Assembly: GCF_030268965.1 (NCBI RefSeq)
Contig: NZ_BSSE01000043.1
Coordinates: 1-38,322 of the forward strand
Length of the DNA stretch: 38,322 bases
Source of the DNA: Microtetraspora sp. NBRC 16547
GTDB taxonomy: Bacteria > Actinomycetota > Actinomycetes > Streptosporangiales > Streptosporangiaceae
Reading direction: 5' to 3'
Below are positions 29,150 to 37,179 of the stretch, one piece after another (position 1 is the first letter of the stretch; the number at the start of each line of letters is the position of its first letter). The notes under the pieces are model-generated. The model made no database searches and was not told where the DNA came from. It saw nothing but the letters and a program-made list of their open reading frames with translations. The translations under genes were made by a program, and so were the position numbers.

Positions 29150-29929
29150 GTGCCGCTCGATGCCCCCCGCCGACTCATCGGCGCCGCGCTCGTCGCCATG
29201 GGCCTCGTCGCCTCGACCCCCGCCAGCGCCGCCGCGTCGCCCGTCACCCTCGCCACCGGTGCCTCGGTCACGGCGACCGCATTCCCCAAGGCCACCACGT
29301 TCACGGAGTTGAGCGGCCTCCCGCAGGACACCGACACGTACGGCAAGCTGAGCGGCATCGTGGTCCACCCCGTACGCACGGTAGCCGTCTACGCCCTGCC
29401 CGGCGGCAGGCCCACGGCCACCCTCCCGGCGAAGCAGCTCGGCAGCCAGACCTGGGTGCCGGTGGTGGAGGCGCGCAAGGGCTGGTACCGCGTGCTCCTG
29501 CCTAGTAAGCCCAACCACGTGACCGGCTGGATCAAGGCCAAGGGCCTGATGAAGGCGCGCAGCCGCTACCGCGCCATCGTGAAGCTGGACACCAGGCAGC
29601 TGACCGTGATGAACGCGAGCAAGAAGCTCGGCACCTGGACGGTGGCCGTCGGCGGCCCTGAGACGCCCACCCCGGTGGGCAGGACCTTCCTGCTGGCCCT
29701 GATGTCTCCGAAGGAGAAGACCTACAGCCCGCTGATCCTGCCGCTCGGCACGCACTCGGCGACGCTCGACACCTTCGGCGGCGGCCCCGGCACGGTCGCC
29801 TTCCACGGCTGGCCGGACCGGAAGGTGTTCGGCAAGGCGGTCACGCACGGCTGCATCAGGGTGCCTGTCCGCGCGCTCAAGGTGCTGGCAGGACTGCCTC
29901 TGGGGACTCCGGTTCTGATCGCTCCCTGA
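29150..29929 (+). CDS. Secreted L,D-transpeptidase (YkuD domain)
   Basis: 259 residues. Signal peptide about 1-28 (LIGAALVAMGLVASTPASA), an SH3-like region (about 70-135, with WVPVVEARKGWYRVLLPSKPNHVTGWIK), then a YkuD catalytic domain (about 140-259) with HGWPDRKVFGKAVTHGCIRVP: His219, His233 and nucleophile Cys235. It should form 3-3 crosslinks in peptidoglycan or attach proteins to it, outside the membrane. The GTG at 29150 has AGGAG six bases upstream. It is divergent from the Thr-Pro-rich secreted protein. Confidence 0.93.
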   Translation: MPLDAPRRLIGAALVAMGLVASTPASAAASPVTLATGASVTATAFPKATTFTELSGLPQDTDTYGKLSGIVVHPVRTVAVYALPGGRPTATLPAKQLGSQTWVPVVEARKGWYRVLLPSKPNHVTGWIKAKGLMKARSRYRAIVKLDTRQLTVMNASKKLGTWTVAVGGPETPTPVGRTFLLALMSPKEKTYSPLILPLGTHSATLDTFGGGPGTVAFHGWPDRKVFGKAVTHGCIRVPVRALKVLAGLPLGTPVLIAP

Positions 29930-29960
29930 GGATGAGGGCGGCGGCCAACGTGTCCTCGCC

Positions 29961-30899
29961 ATGCACGAACGCGCGCCCACTGTGGAGCGGCCGACGCGCG
30001 TGATCCAGCTCCCTGCCGGGGCCGTGGAGTACCGACTGGAGGAGCGTGGCTCACAGGTGGTGCTCATGCTGCACGGCGGTCACGTGCGGGCTGCCCTCTC
30101 ACTCGGAGAAGAGGTGTTCGCCGAAGCGGGGTACACAATCCTGGCGCCCTCGCGGCCCGGTTACGGCCTTACCCCGCTGGCGAGTGGCACCTCCCCCGAA
30201 GGTTTCGCCGACGCCGTCGCTGAGTTGTGCGATCGGCTGGGCATCGACTCTCTGGCCGCAGTGGTGGGCCAGTCGGCCGGCGGCCCCACAGCTGTGACAC
30301 TGGCTGCCCGCCACCCGGATCTGGTGAAGCGGCTGATCCTGCAAAGCGCCGTCGGCTTGCTGCCCTGGCCCGACCGCCGTACTCGGCTGGGCGCCGGCTT
30401 AGTGTTCAGTCCCCGTAACGAGAGGGTGACATGGGCGCTCGTGCACACCTTGGTACGCCGCGTCCCGAATGCGGGCCTGCGGCTGCTACTGCGGGACCTG
30501 ACCACTCGGCCGATCGGGGATTTACTGGCCACGCTCAGTGAGCAGCACCGCGCGATGCTGCTGGAGTTGTTCGGACAGATGCGCTCGGGCAGCGGGTTCG
30601 CCAATGACGTGCGCACCATGGCCACGCCCCTCAGCGACGGCCCCAGCGCCGTCGGCTCAGGCAGCAAGACGGCTCGTCGCCTGCCTCAGGTGCGCCAGCC
30701 CACCTTGGTGATCGCCAGCCGCGACGACGGGGCGGTCTCCTTCGACCACGCCCAATCCCTTGTCGAGGCGATCCCGCACGCACGCCTGATCAGCAGCAAT
30801 GCCCCCAGCCACTTCATCTGGCTCGGTGAGGACTACCCTGCCATTGCCGACACCATCGCCAACTTCCTCCATTCGCCCCAGGAGCAGGTCGGACAATAA
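29961..30899 (+). CDS. Alpha/beta-hydrolase
   Basis: 312 residues of the alpha/beta-hydrolase fold. Oxyanion region LMLHGGHV, nucleophile elbow GQSAGG (Ser), acid in ASRDDGAVSFDHA and His in SNAPSHFIW complete the triad. A helical lid of about 70 residues (LPWPDRRTRLGAGLVFSPRN onward) lies between strands. There is no signal peptide, so it is cytosolic. The substrate is unknown; the closest general group is the haloperoxidase/esterase-like hydrolases. It follows the L,D-transpeptidase by 31 bp and might be co-transcribed. Confidence 0.9.
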   Translation: MHERAPTVERPTRVIQLPAGAVEYRLEERGSQVVLMLHGGHVRAALSLGEEVFAEAGYTILAPSRPGYGLTPLASGTSPEGFADAVAELCDRLGIDSLAAVVGQSAGGPTAVTLAARHPDLVKRLILQSAVGLLPWPDRRTRLGAGLVFSPRNERVTWALVHTLVRRVPNAGLRLLLRDLTTRPIGDLLATLSEQHRAMLLELFGQMRSGSGFANDVRTMATPLSDGPSAVGSGSKTARRLPQVRQPTLVIASRDDGAVSFDHAQSLVEAIPHARLISSNAPSHFIWLGEDYPAIADTIANFLHSPQEQVGQ

Positions 30900-30926
30900 G
30901 TAGCCTCGCCAGTCCAAGGGCCATGC

Positions 30927-30998
30927 TCATCCGTACCCGACGGTCCGCCGTTCCGCCTTGGACTTGGGCGGGCCGAGAACCAGCTCGCCCGTAGACCA
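30927..30998 (-). pseudogene. Integrase micro-fragment
   Basis: About 23 codons reading WSTGELVLGPPKSKAERRTVG before a stop. They match the integrase fragment at 3286-3905 (ERSTGELVLGPPKSKAGRRVIG) and the DNA is also similar. It is a short scrap of the same integrase family and has no function of its own. Confidence 0.75.
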
Positions 30999-31035
30999 CT
31001 CGAGTGCCTGCACGGGCGGGGATGCCACTGTGGGT

Positions 31036-31890
31036 TCACGAGCCCACCGGCTTGAGAAAGCCGTTGAGGACCACCAGGCCCTTCCCGTACTTCTCGTCAA
31101 TCTCGTGTTGGAGCTTCGGCGTGACCACCCACACGCCGATCTCGACGTGGCCCGCCCGCTCGTCCACCGAGGCCGAGTAAGCGCCCTTGATCTCCTTCCA
31201 CGCCCTCTCCTGGAGTGCACGGAGCTCCGCCTCGGTGTGCTGAGCGCGGCTCAGACACAGCGCACCGCCCCAGACCTCACGGATCGCGGACTCGCGGGCG
31301 GTCGCGTCGCCGGTGAACATCAGATTCAGCACGAGCCGCTTGGGGTCGTTGGCGTATCGCTCCACGGATCGAGGGTCATTGGAGTCGTATCCGTCGATCT
31401 CTTCCAGGTAGCTCTGGTCCAGCCAGGCGCCCGCGTACCCGGGAAGCTTTCGGGCTCTGGCGAGCGCGGCTTCCCTCGCCCGGTCGGTGGCCTTTGCGGG
31501 GGCGACCGGCCGCCAACCGCCTACGGGCTTCGGACACGGTGTGGTGAAGTCGGATCGGCCACGTGGGGCACCGCGATGCTCGGGCGGGCGCGGAGGCTCG
31601 GTGAGCGTCAGCCTCTTCCCGTCCCAGGTGCCGACCACGTGGTATTCGCCCCAGCGCACGCCGCCTTGGGCGGAGTGCTCGACCGCGTTCCAATCCCATC
31701 CGACGATGTCGGGCCCACCACACTGGGGCGGCAGGGATTGCGCGACCATCGCGCAGAGCTGAGGGCCATGCTGCGGGTTGGACAACACGAACGCGTTGGC
31801 CTGGTACCGCACCGAGGGAGCGCTCGCAGCCGAGGCCGTCCCGCAGGCGGCGAGCGTCACGAGCACGGCGACCAGCCAGATGCCTCTCAT
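31036..31890 (-). CDS. Putative lipoprotein
   Basis: 284 residues. The start at the ATG at 31890 gives a lipoprotein signal MRGIWLVAVLVTLAACG with lipobox LAAC, so the mature protein should be anchored outside the membrane through Cys16. The rest has no domain I recognise; it includes two further Cys pairs (QLCAMVAQ, PPQCGG; TPCPKP, ALCLSR) and charged helices near the C-terminus (ALQERAWKEIKGAYSASVDERAGHVEIGVWV). The weak ribosome-binding site (CAGGTAC) directly precedes the ATG. It lies between an integrase scrap and an accessory region. Confidence 0.75.
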   Translation of the reverse strand: MRGIWLVAVLVTLAACGTASAASAPSVRYQANAFVLSNPQHGPQLCAMVAQSLPPQCGGPDIVGWDWNAVEHSAQGGVRWGEYHVVGTWDGKRLTLTEPPRPPEHRGAPRGRSDFTTPCPKPVGGWRPVAPAKATDRAREAALARARKLPGYAGAWLDQSYLEEIDGYDSNDPRSVERYANDPKRLVLNLMFTGDATARESAIREVWGGALCLSRAQHTEAELRALQERAWKEIKGAYSASVDERAGHVEIGVWVVTPKLQHEIDEKYGKGLVVLNGFLKPVGS

Positions 31891-32244
31891 GTACCTGAGA
31901 CGGGCAGAAACGCTCAGGGGTTCACGGTATCCCTGCCGAGATATCGCCAGACTTCCCCAGGGCTGCGGTCTTTTTGCCTCCGGGGGGCGCTGCGACTCCC
32001 GGATGATCACAAAGAGCCTGCTCGTCCCCGCCCGCCGTAGGCGGCTGAGCTGGAGGCCTGATCACCCAGCCCGCCATCGGCCCGGGACAAGCCGAGCAGA
32101 CCAAGGCCACCGGGCATGGCGGGGGTAGGAGTCAGTTCACCCCGCGATCGGGCCGCACGTCGACTATGCACCGGGGCCGCACGTCGTGCGCAGGATTTCA
32201 ACGAATCGTTGGCAATGGACTGTTTTATGAACCATCCTGGGTGC
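31891..32244. other. Intergenic region with repeat copy
   Basis: 354 bp without a convincing gene. It includes the promoter of the minus-strand lipoprotein on the left and a copy of a 60-bp repeat at 32043-32102. A frame running into the next gene from 32116 is open but lacks a ribosome-binding site and coding character. Confidence 0.5.
32043..32102. repeat. 60-bp dispersed repeat, copy 2
   Basis: Begins GGCTGAGCTGG and ends with the same 22 bases as 6467-6526. About four fifths of positions match in the ungapped middle. As with copy 1, a small accessory gene starts on the plus strand downstream. Confidence 0.5.
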
Positions 32245-32667
32245 ATGCCAGGTGATCCCTTCACTCCGCCAAATCCCGATCAGGTGCGGGCGCACCGCGT
32301 GTACGCCGCCCTCGCCCGCATCGCCGAACGGCACGCAGCGACGCGAGACCAGCGCGATCGTCAGGTCCACCCACAGGTCCTCGGCGCGCATGAGGCTGTC
32401 AGGTTGGTGTCGTTCCTCGCCGCAGGGACTGCACAGCACGACGACGACGAGCCGGCGGTCGACCAAGCCGACATCACCGCCGCACTCACCCTCATCCCGC
32501 TCGTGCGGGCCGAGATGGACCAGTTGGAGACCTCCCTGCTGCTCATCGCACGAGGCCGTGGCCTCACTTGGCAGGAGATCGCCTTCGGGTTAGGGCTCGG
32601 TACCGCCCAGGCTGCCCAACAACGCTATGAGCGGCTGGCCGGCCGCGTGGAGGCGAGCCAGGCGTAG
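32245..32667 (+). CDS. Putative DNA-binding protein
   Basis: 140 residues from the ATG at 32245. ATGs at 32227 and 32215 are possible, and none has a strong ribosome-binding site. The C-terminal helices LLLIARGRGLTWQEIAFGLGLGTAQAAQQRYERLAGRV look like a helix-turn-helix of the type seen in small actinobacterial DNA-binding proteins; the N-terminal part is charged and helical with a His-rich linker. No signal peptide or membrane segment. It sits just before att scar 4. The role is unknown, possibly an accessory regulator of mobile DNA. Confidence 0.65.
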   Translation: MPGDPFTPPNPDQVRAHRVYAALARIAERHAATRDQRDRQVHPQVLGAHEAVRLVSFLAAGTAQHDDDEPAVDQADITAALTLIPLVRAEMDQLETSLLLIARGRGLTWQEIAFGLGLGTAQAAQQRYERLAGRVEASQA

Positions 32668-32706
32668 TTTGCTTGGGCGATCGAGACGATGGACCTGTCG
32701 GCCGGA

Positions 32707-32870
32707 CGTGCCCGTTGCGTGCCCGTACGGTTGGCGATCAACGGAGAGTCAGGGGAACTCACGATTGCTCGGCCCGCATCCATCCAGGTCAGCGTTTTCG
32801 CAGCCCAGGCCGCATGATCTTGAAAGAATTTCCAAGCTGACAGCGCGGGATCGATTCCCGTCACCCGCTC
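32707..32870 (+). repeat. attR-like scar 4: arm repeats plus tRNA-Gly 3' half
   Basis: Arm-type tandem repeat CGTGCCCGTTG/CGTGCCCGTAC at 32707-32728, identical to that of scar 3, with 122 bp between repeat start and core. The core 32829-32870 has TTTCCAA instead of TTCCCAA in the anticodon loop (TCC rather than CCC) and ATCGATT in the T-loop, and ends at CACCCGCTC before diverging. It cannot work as a tRNA. The stop codon of the lipoprotein gene on the other strand lies within its end. Confidence 0.75.
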
Positions 32871-33538
32871 TTAAGTAACCAGTAGTCCTGGGATGTCTCC
32901 ATGGCAATCAGGAACCGGCCCCTGTCACGGATGCTCACCCAGTCATTCAGCCACGGCTTGCCTTCGGCTGCCCAGTGGTATGGCTCGTACATCCCGCCAT
33001 CCGGATCCCATACTCGAGCACCCGGCAGGGATTCCAAGTCCAGATCCGCGGCACTGGAGGCAGCGAACTCCATTGTCACGCCATCGCAGACGAACTCGGG
33101 GAGATCGCCGGCATCGTAGGGGTGTGAGCCATTCCGCGGCGCCGGCTTGCCGCCGAACTCATGCCAATAGTGCCTGATCTCAGCGACCGCGCTCGGACAA
33201 CCGTGGAAGCGGTCGAGGAAGGCATCGACATCGCCGTTCCAAACGTAGGCCCGGTACAGGGTCAACGCGCACTTCGCTGAAAAGTGCTCATCGTTCTTGT
33301 CGTCGTCGTTTCCCCTCCTGCATCGATCGAGGCCACTGCGGCCGATCCTCTTTGTCAGGCCCGCGGTACGGACCGTCCGGTCAAGTCGGCTGTTGAGCAC
33401 CTGCCTGGCTGACACCCGTAACTTCGCTACCTCCGGAGCCGAGGGAGAGACCGGAGATGCGGAGGAATCCGACGAGCAGGCGGACAAGGTGAGTGCCACA
33501 GTCAGCGCAAGCACACCGGGCACGTAGGAGCCCGTCAT
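32861..33538 (-). CDS. Putative lipoprotein
   Basis: 225 residues from the ATG at 33538 (GGGAG five bases upstream). Signal with lipobox: VPGVLALTVALTLSACSSDSS, Cys at about 21, followed by a Ser/Pro linker. The mature part has two Cys pairs (DRCRRG, AKCALTLYRAYV; HGCPSAV, FVCDGV) and the phrase VWNGDVDAFLDRFHGC; I do not recognise a family. The final residues LLKSG and stop are provided by the end of the tRNA-like att core, so the original C-terminus was probably replaced by recombination. Confidence 0.75.
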   Translation of the reverse strand: MTGSYVPGVLALTVALTLSACSSDSSASPVSPSAPEVAKLRVSARQVLNSRLDRTVRTAGLTKRIGRSGLDRCRRGNDDDKNDEHFSAKCALTLYRAYVWNGDVDAFLDRFHGCPSAVAEIRHYWHEFGGKPAPRNGSHPYDAGDLPEFVCDGVTMEFAASSAADLDLESLPGARVWDPDGGMYEPYHWAAEGKPWLNDWVSIRDRGRFLIAMETSQDYWLLKSG

Positions 33539-33623
33539 CACATCTCCCTTAATGGCGGTCTGGCGGCACGGCCGCGGCGCGCGAGAACCCCACGCAAGGA
33601 GGCCCACGCCACGAACTGATCAC

Positions 33624-33645
33624 CGTGCCATTAGCGTGCCATTGA
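33624..33645. repeat. Arm-type tandem repeat without tRNA core
   Basis: CGTGCCATTAG and CGTGCCATTGA, the same 11-bp repeat as in att scars 1 and 2, but with no tRNA-Gly core within 150 bp to the right. The repeat enters the 3' end of the UMP kinase gene and supplies its last codons and stop. Confidence 0.75.
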
Positions 33646-34386
33646 CCCCGGTGTCCCCAAGGCTGCCGGATCACGGGTGATCCGGGTGCCCACGTCCTCG
33701 CCCTGGCAGATCGCCTTCATAGCGCCTGTCGCCGCCACGTCGAACACGTGCATGAGGAGCCCCTGCTCGTTGGCGAGCACGAAGGCGCTCTCGTCCATGA
33801 CCCTTACTCCGGCCGCCAGAGCTTCTCGGTAGGTGAGGTTGGTGTACCGCTTGGCATCCGGGTTGAGGTTCGGGTCGCTGTCGTACACGCCATCGACACC
33901 GCGCTTGGCCACCAGCAGCGCATCCGCCTCAAGCTCCAGAGCCCGCTGGACAGCGGGATAGTCCGTCGTGACATACGGTTGGCCGATGCCGCCGGCGAGC
34001 AGAACGATCAGCCCGCGACGAAGGTGCCGGTCGGCGCGAAGCCGGATGAAAGGCTCCGCCACACTCTGCATGGGCACTGCGGTCATTACCCGCACGTCTG
34101 TTTGCGAACGTGCGGTCAGCACTCCACGCAGCATCAGCGCGTTCATGACCGTGCCGAGCATGCCGATGTTGTCAGCTTCGGCCCGGCCTATTCCCCAGCC
34201 CTCGGCCATCCTGCCACGGAAGTAGTTGCCGCCACCGATGACCACCGCGACCTCGACGCCCAGCGCGTGGACTGACAGGATCTCATCCGCCAACTGAGCG
34301 AGACTGGCCGGATCCGTGCCCCAACCAGAGTCTCCCGCGAGCGCCTCGCCGCTCAGCTTGACTATGACACGTGAGTAACGACTCAT
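33631..34386 (-). CDS. pyrH: UMP kinase-like protein, accessory copy
   Basis: 251 residues of the UMP kinase branch of the amino-acid-kinase fold, which phosphorylates UMP to UDP. VIVKLSGEALAG, VVIGGGNYFRG, DNIGMLGTVMNALMLRG and ADALLVAKRGVDGVYDSDP are the nucleotide and phosphate contacts. Where classical PyrH has STDTTA, this reads TTDYPAVQRA. The usual rpsB-tsf-frr neighbours are absent, so this looks like a paralogue rather than the housekeeping gene. After GEDVGTRI, the normal end, extra residues run into the arm repeat, which encodes the last SMAR and stop. The ATG at 34386 follows GGGAACGG. Activity is uncertain. Confidence 0.85.
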   Translation of the reverse strand: MSRYSRVIVKLSGEALAGDSGWGTDPASLAQLADEILSVHALGVEVAVVIGGGNYFRGRMAEGWGIGRAEADNIGMLGTVMNALMLRGVLTARSQTDVRVMTAVPMQSVAEPFIRLRADRHLRRGLIVLLAGGIGQPYVTTDYPAVQRALELEADALLVAKRGVDGVYDSDPNLNPDAKRYTNLTYREALAAGVRVMDESAFVLANEQGLLMHVFDVAATGAMKAICQGEDVGTRITRDPAALGTPGSMAR

Positions 34387-34614
34387 TCCGTTCCCTTCAC
34401 GGCCGCACTGTCGGCGACCCGACCAAGAATACGAGAAGCGATGGCGCTCCCCTGGCCGCCGCGGTTGTCGACGCGGGGGTCATCGCGCTGGAGAACAGGC
34501 TCCTCGGGGCGGCGGCAGCCGCGCAGGCCGGGAGCATCGCCGCGGCCTGCGCGGAGGTACGGGGATAGGCAGTGTGCCCGGTCGGTGAACCGAGAACTGC
34601 GGCGCGCCGCTCCA

Positions 34615-35565
34615 TCACCCGGTCCTGAGGTTCTTGTTGTATTCCTCGACCAGCTTGAGGTACTCGGATTCGGAGGCGGCGAACTTCGTGACGCCCTTCT
34701 TCGGGTCGGTCGTCACGAACCACAGCCAACGGCCGGCGGCCGGGTTCAGGGCAGCCTTGATGGCATCGGCGCCTGGGTTGCCGATGGGGCCGGGCGGCAG
34801 GCCGAGGCGCTTGTAGGTGTTGTACGGCGACCGGCTCTGGAGATCTTCGTGCGAAGCCGCGATGCCGAACTTGTTCAGGCCGTACAGGACCGTGCTGTCC
34901 ATCTTCAACCCCATCTCGGGCGTGCGGCTCAGCCGGTTGTAGACAACCCGCGCGACCTTGGGCATGTCGCGCTTGCTGGCCGACTCGGCCTGGACGATGC
35001 TGGCGATGGTCATGATCTCCAGTGGCGTACGGCCGACACGCTTGGCGCCTTCCACCAGGTTGGTGTCCTCGGCGACGCTCCTGAAGTGTGTCACCATCGC
35101 GGCGAGGATCTCCTCCGGGCTCGACGTGGGCGAGACCTCATAGGTCGCGGGAAAGGCGAATCCTTCCAGAGCGCCCTTGGCGTAGGCGGGAAGGTCGAGC
35201 GCCTTGCCGTCCTTGGCCGCCCGCTTGAACTCCGCCAAGGGCCTGCCGGTCACCGTCGACAGCTGCTCCAAGATCTGCGAGAGCCGCAGTCCTTCGTTCA
35301 CCGTCACGGTGATCCGGGTCTCCGCACGCGTCTCGCCGGAGCCCTGCCCGGTGAGAACCCCGGGGGCCTCCGCCCGCGAGGACAGCCCCTGGACCACGAG
35401 CGTGGATCCGACCGCCAGCACGGTGACGGCTGCCGCCGCAGCCAGGGCGAGGCCGCGGCGACGGGATCGGTTCTCGTTGACCTGGAGGAACCGGCCAGGC
35501 GGGGGTGGCTGTTCCTCATGGGCCATGTCGGAAAGGGTCTCGCGCAACAGATCCTCGATGTTCAT
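34615..35565 (-). CDS. MltG-like endolytic transglycosylase, anti-sigma-like layout
   Basis: 316 residues. A cytosolic segment of about 37 residues (MNIEDLLRETLSDMAHEEQ...PPPPGR) precedes one membrane helix (about 38-60). Outside is a MltG/YceG domain: a LysM-like part (VTVNEGLRLSQILEQL), IASIVQAES with Glu194 aligning with the family's catalytic Glu, then DSTVLYGLNKF, SPYNTYKRLGLPPGPIGNPG and YLKLVEEYNKN. MltG cleaves nascent glycan strands. The ATG at 35565 (GAGGGAG five bases upstream) overlaps the ECF sigma gene by four bases, the place where anti-sigma factors are usually encoded. Shorter than typical MltG. Confidence 0.9.
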   Translation of the reverse strand: MNIEDLLRETLSDMAHEEQPPPPGRFLQVNENRSRRRGLALAAAAAVTVLAVGSTLVVQGLSSRAEAPGVLTGQGSGETRAETRITVTVNEGLRLSQILEQLSTVTGRPLAEFKRAAKDGKALDLPAYAKGALEGFAFPATYEVSPTSSPEEILAAMVTHFRSVAEDTNLVEGAKRVGRTPLEIMTIASIVQAESASKRDMPKVARVVYNRLSRTPEMGLKMDSTVLYGLNKFGIAASHEDLQSRSPYNTYKRLGLPPGPIGNPGADAIKAALNPAAGRWLWFVTTDPKKGVTKFAASESEYLKLVEEYNKNLRTG

Positions 35566-36074
35566 CGGAACTCCCTCACGGTGCTCAGTTCAGGTGCGGC
35601 CTTCTTGAGACGTTCCAATGAGCGGTAGATCTGGCTGCGGACCGACCCCACTCCGACACCGAGGAGCCGCGCGATCTCGGTCTCGGACATGTCTTCGAAG
35701 TAACGCAGCACGAGCATGGTCCGCTGCCGGGTTGTCAGCCGGGCAAGAGCCGTGCGTATCACCAGGCGAAGATCTGCGACTTCGGCGTGCCCGTCCCCGG
35801 TCTGGTCGGGCATCCATCCGGTGGACACTTCCGCGATGCGGGAACGGCGCCGCCACCAGCTCACCTGCTCGTGGTACATGACACGACGGACGTAACCCTC
35901 GATGGCGGCAGGGTCGTGAAGACCGCGCCACTTCGCGGCCGTCTTCGCCAGCGCCGACTGCACCAGGTCCTCGGCGGCGTGCCGGTCACCGGTCAGCAGG
36001 TAGGCGGTACGGAACAGCGCCCCTGATCGATCGATGACGAAGTCCCGGAAGTCCGCCTCAAATCCTGGATCCAT
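35562..36074 (-). CDS. ECF sigma factor (SigE-family)
   Basis: 170 residues from the ATG at 36074, preceded by GAGGAGG at five bases. Region 2 (about 8-80): FVIDRSGALFRTAYLLTGDRHAAEDLVQSALAKTAAKW, with the core-binding and -10 helices. Region 4 (about 110-160): LARLTTRQRTMLVLRYFEDMSETEIARLLGVGVGSVRSQIYRSLERL, a typical HTH. Linker of about 25 residues. It should direct RNA polymerase to a small regulon and be held inactive by a partner, most plausibly the membrane protein encoded by the overlapping next gene. No promoter sequence for its own regulon could be fixed. Confidence 0.93.
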   Translation of the reverse strand: MDPGFEADFRDFVIDRSGALFRTAYLLTGDRHAAEDLVQSALAKTAAKWRGLHDPAAIEGYVRRVMYHEQVSWWRRRSRIAEVSTGWMPDQTGDGHAEVADLRLVIRTALARLTTRQRTMLVLRYFEDMSETEIARLLGVGVGSVRSQIYRSLERLKKAAPELSTVREFR

Positions 36075-36268
36075 CCATCCTCCTCGTGATGTCACCAGGC
36101 AAGGACGCGGACAGGGTGTCAATCTATGCCGACATGGCCGAACTGATCCGTATCAAGGGCTGCCTGCCCTGACCTGCATCATGTTCGCCACTTGGCGGCC
36201 GAGGCCCAGACCGGTGGTCTGGTGGGCCGACCGCAAGGAGAGCCGAACCCCGGGCGGGAACAGGATGA

Positions 36269-37072
36269 TTACCGATCAGGTGGGAACTGGTTGCCGATGA
36301 GTTCTAGCAACGCAGCGTGCGTCTCCTGGTCAGCCGCCACGACGAGCCCGCCCGCGCCGGTGTGCAGTGGCTGACCGTGGATGCCGGTCACCACGCATCC
36401 GGCGGCCTGGCACAACGCGATCCCGCTGGCGAAGTGCACGCTGTCCCGCAGATGGCCGTCAGTGACGTATGCGGCTCGCCGACCGGCGGCGACCCAGGCC
36501 ACTGCCAGGGTGGTGGAGACGACGCGCGGGCGGAAATGCTCGATGAACCCCTTTTCGGCAAGCAGCCGGACAGCCCGGAAACTCGGTTCGTTCGGGAACG
36601 GTGGATCGAGGTTGACATCTACCAGCCGCGAATCGGGCGACGGTGTGAGTTCCTCGTCCACTCCGTCGCGACGGACGTACGCGTGATCGCCGTCTGTCCA
36701 GAACACCTCGTCGGCGAAGGGGTCGGCTGAGGCCGCCACCGTGACGTCCGAGCCCATGCGCAGGGCGACGTTCACCGCGACCAGCATGCTCCGCGCGGCG
36801 TAATTCAGCGTGCCGCACAGTGGATCGACCAGCCACATGCGCTCCGCGCCACCCGAGCCCGTACGTCCGCTCTCCTCACCAGTCACGGCGTCATCCGGCC
36901 GGGCGGTGCGAATAACGTCGAGGATGGTCTTCTCCGCTTCAATGTCAGCAGCCGTGGCGAAGTCACCCGCAGACTTCTGGAAGCGCGTCAGCGACGCACC
37001 GTACATGGCACGCACGACAGCAGCTCCTGCCTGCGCCGCCGTGAGAGCCAATTCCTCGTCTGTGATCAGCAC
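36269..37072 (-). CDS. Inositol monophosphatase-family protein with altered metal motifs
   Basis: 267 residues of the FIG/IMPase fold. The Glu of TGEESG is kept, but the metal motif normally DPxDGTxN reads VDPLCGTLNYAA, with Cys for the second Asp, and the C-terminal WDxAAG motif reads VHFASG. Two metal ligands are thus missing, so it may be a binding or regulatory protein or an enzyme of altered chemistry; a similar variant form is known in actinomycetes. Start: GTG at 37072, with TATCCT seven bases upstream and no ribosome-binding site, suggesting a leaderless message. Cytosolic. Confidence 0.8.
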   Translation of the reverse strand: MLITDEELALTAAQAGAAVVRAMYGASLTRFQKSAGDFATAADIEAEKTILDVIRTARPDDAVTGEESGRTGSGGAERMWLVDPLCGTLNYAARSMLVAVNVALRMGSDVTVAASADPFADEVFWTDGDHAYVRRDGVDEELTPSPDSRLVDVNLDPPFPNEPSFRAVRLLAEKGFIEHFRPRVVSTTLAVAWVAAGRRAAYVTDGHLRDSVHFASGIALCQAAGCVVTGIHGQPLHTGAGGLVVAADQETHAALLELIGNQFPPDR

Positions 37073-37179
37073 GCACGCAGGATAGACGCGGTGGGTCAAC
37101 CAGCAACACCGGCCCTGATCACTTTGGCTACGCGCTTCTCCCTGTTCCTGGCCACGCCGGATCACCGCGTCTGGAGTTT

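Noticed and set aside
34397-34568. Short frames between the UMP kinase and MltG-like genes
   Set aside because: Ala-rich, no ribosome-binding site, no recognisable domain; treated as intergenic.
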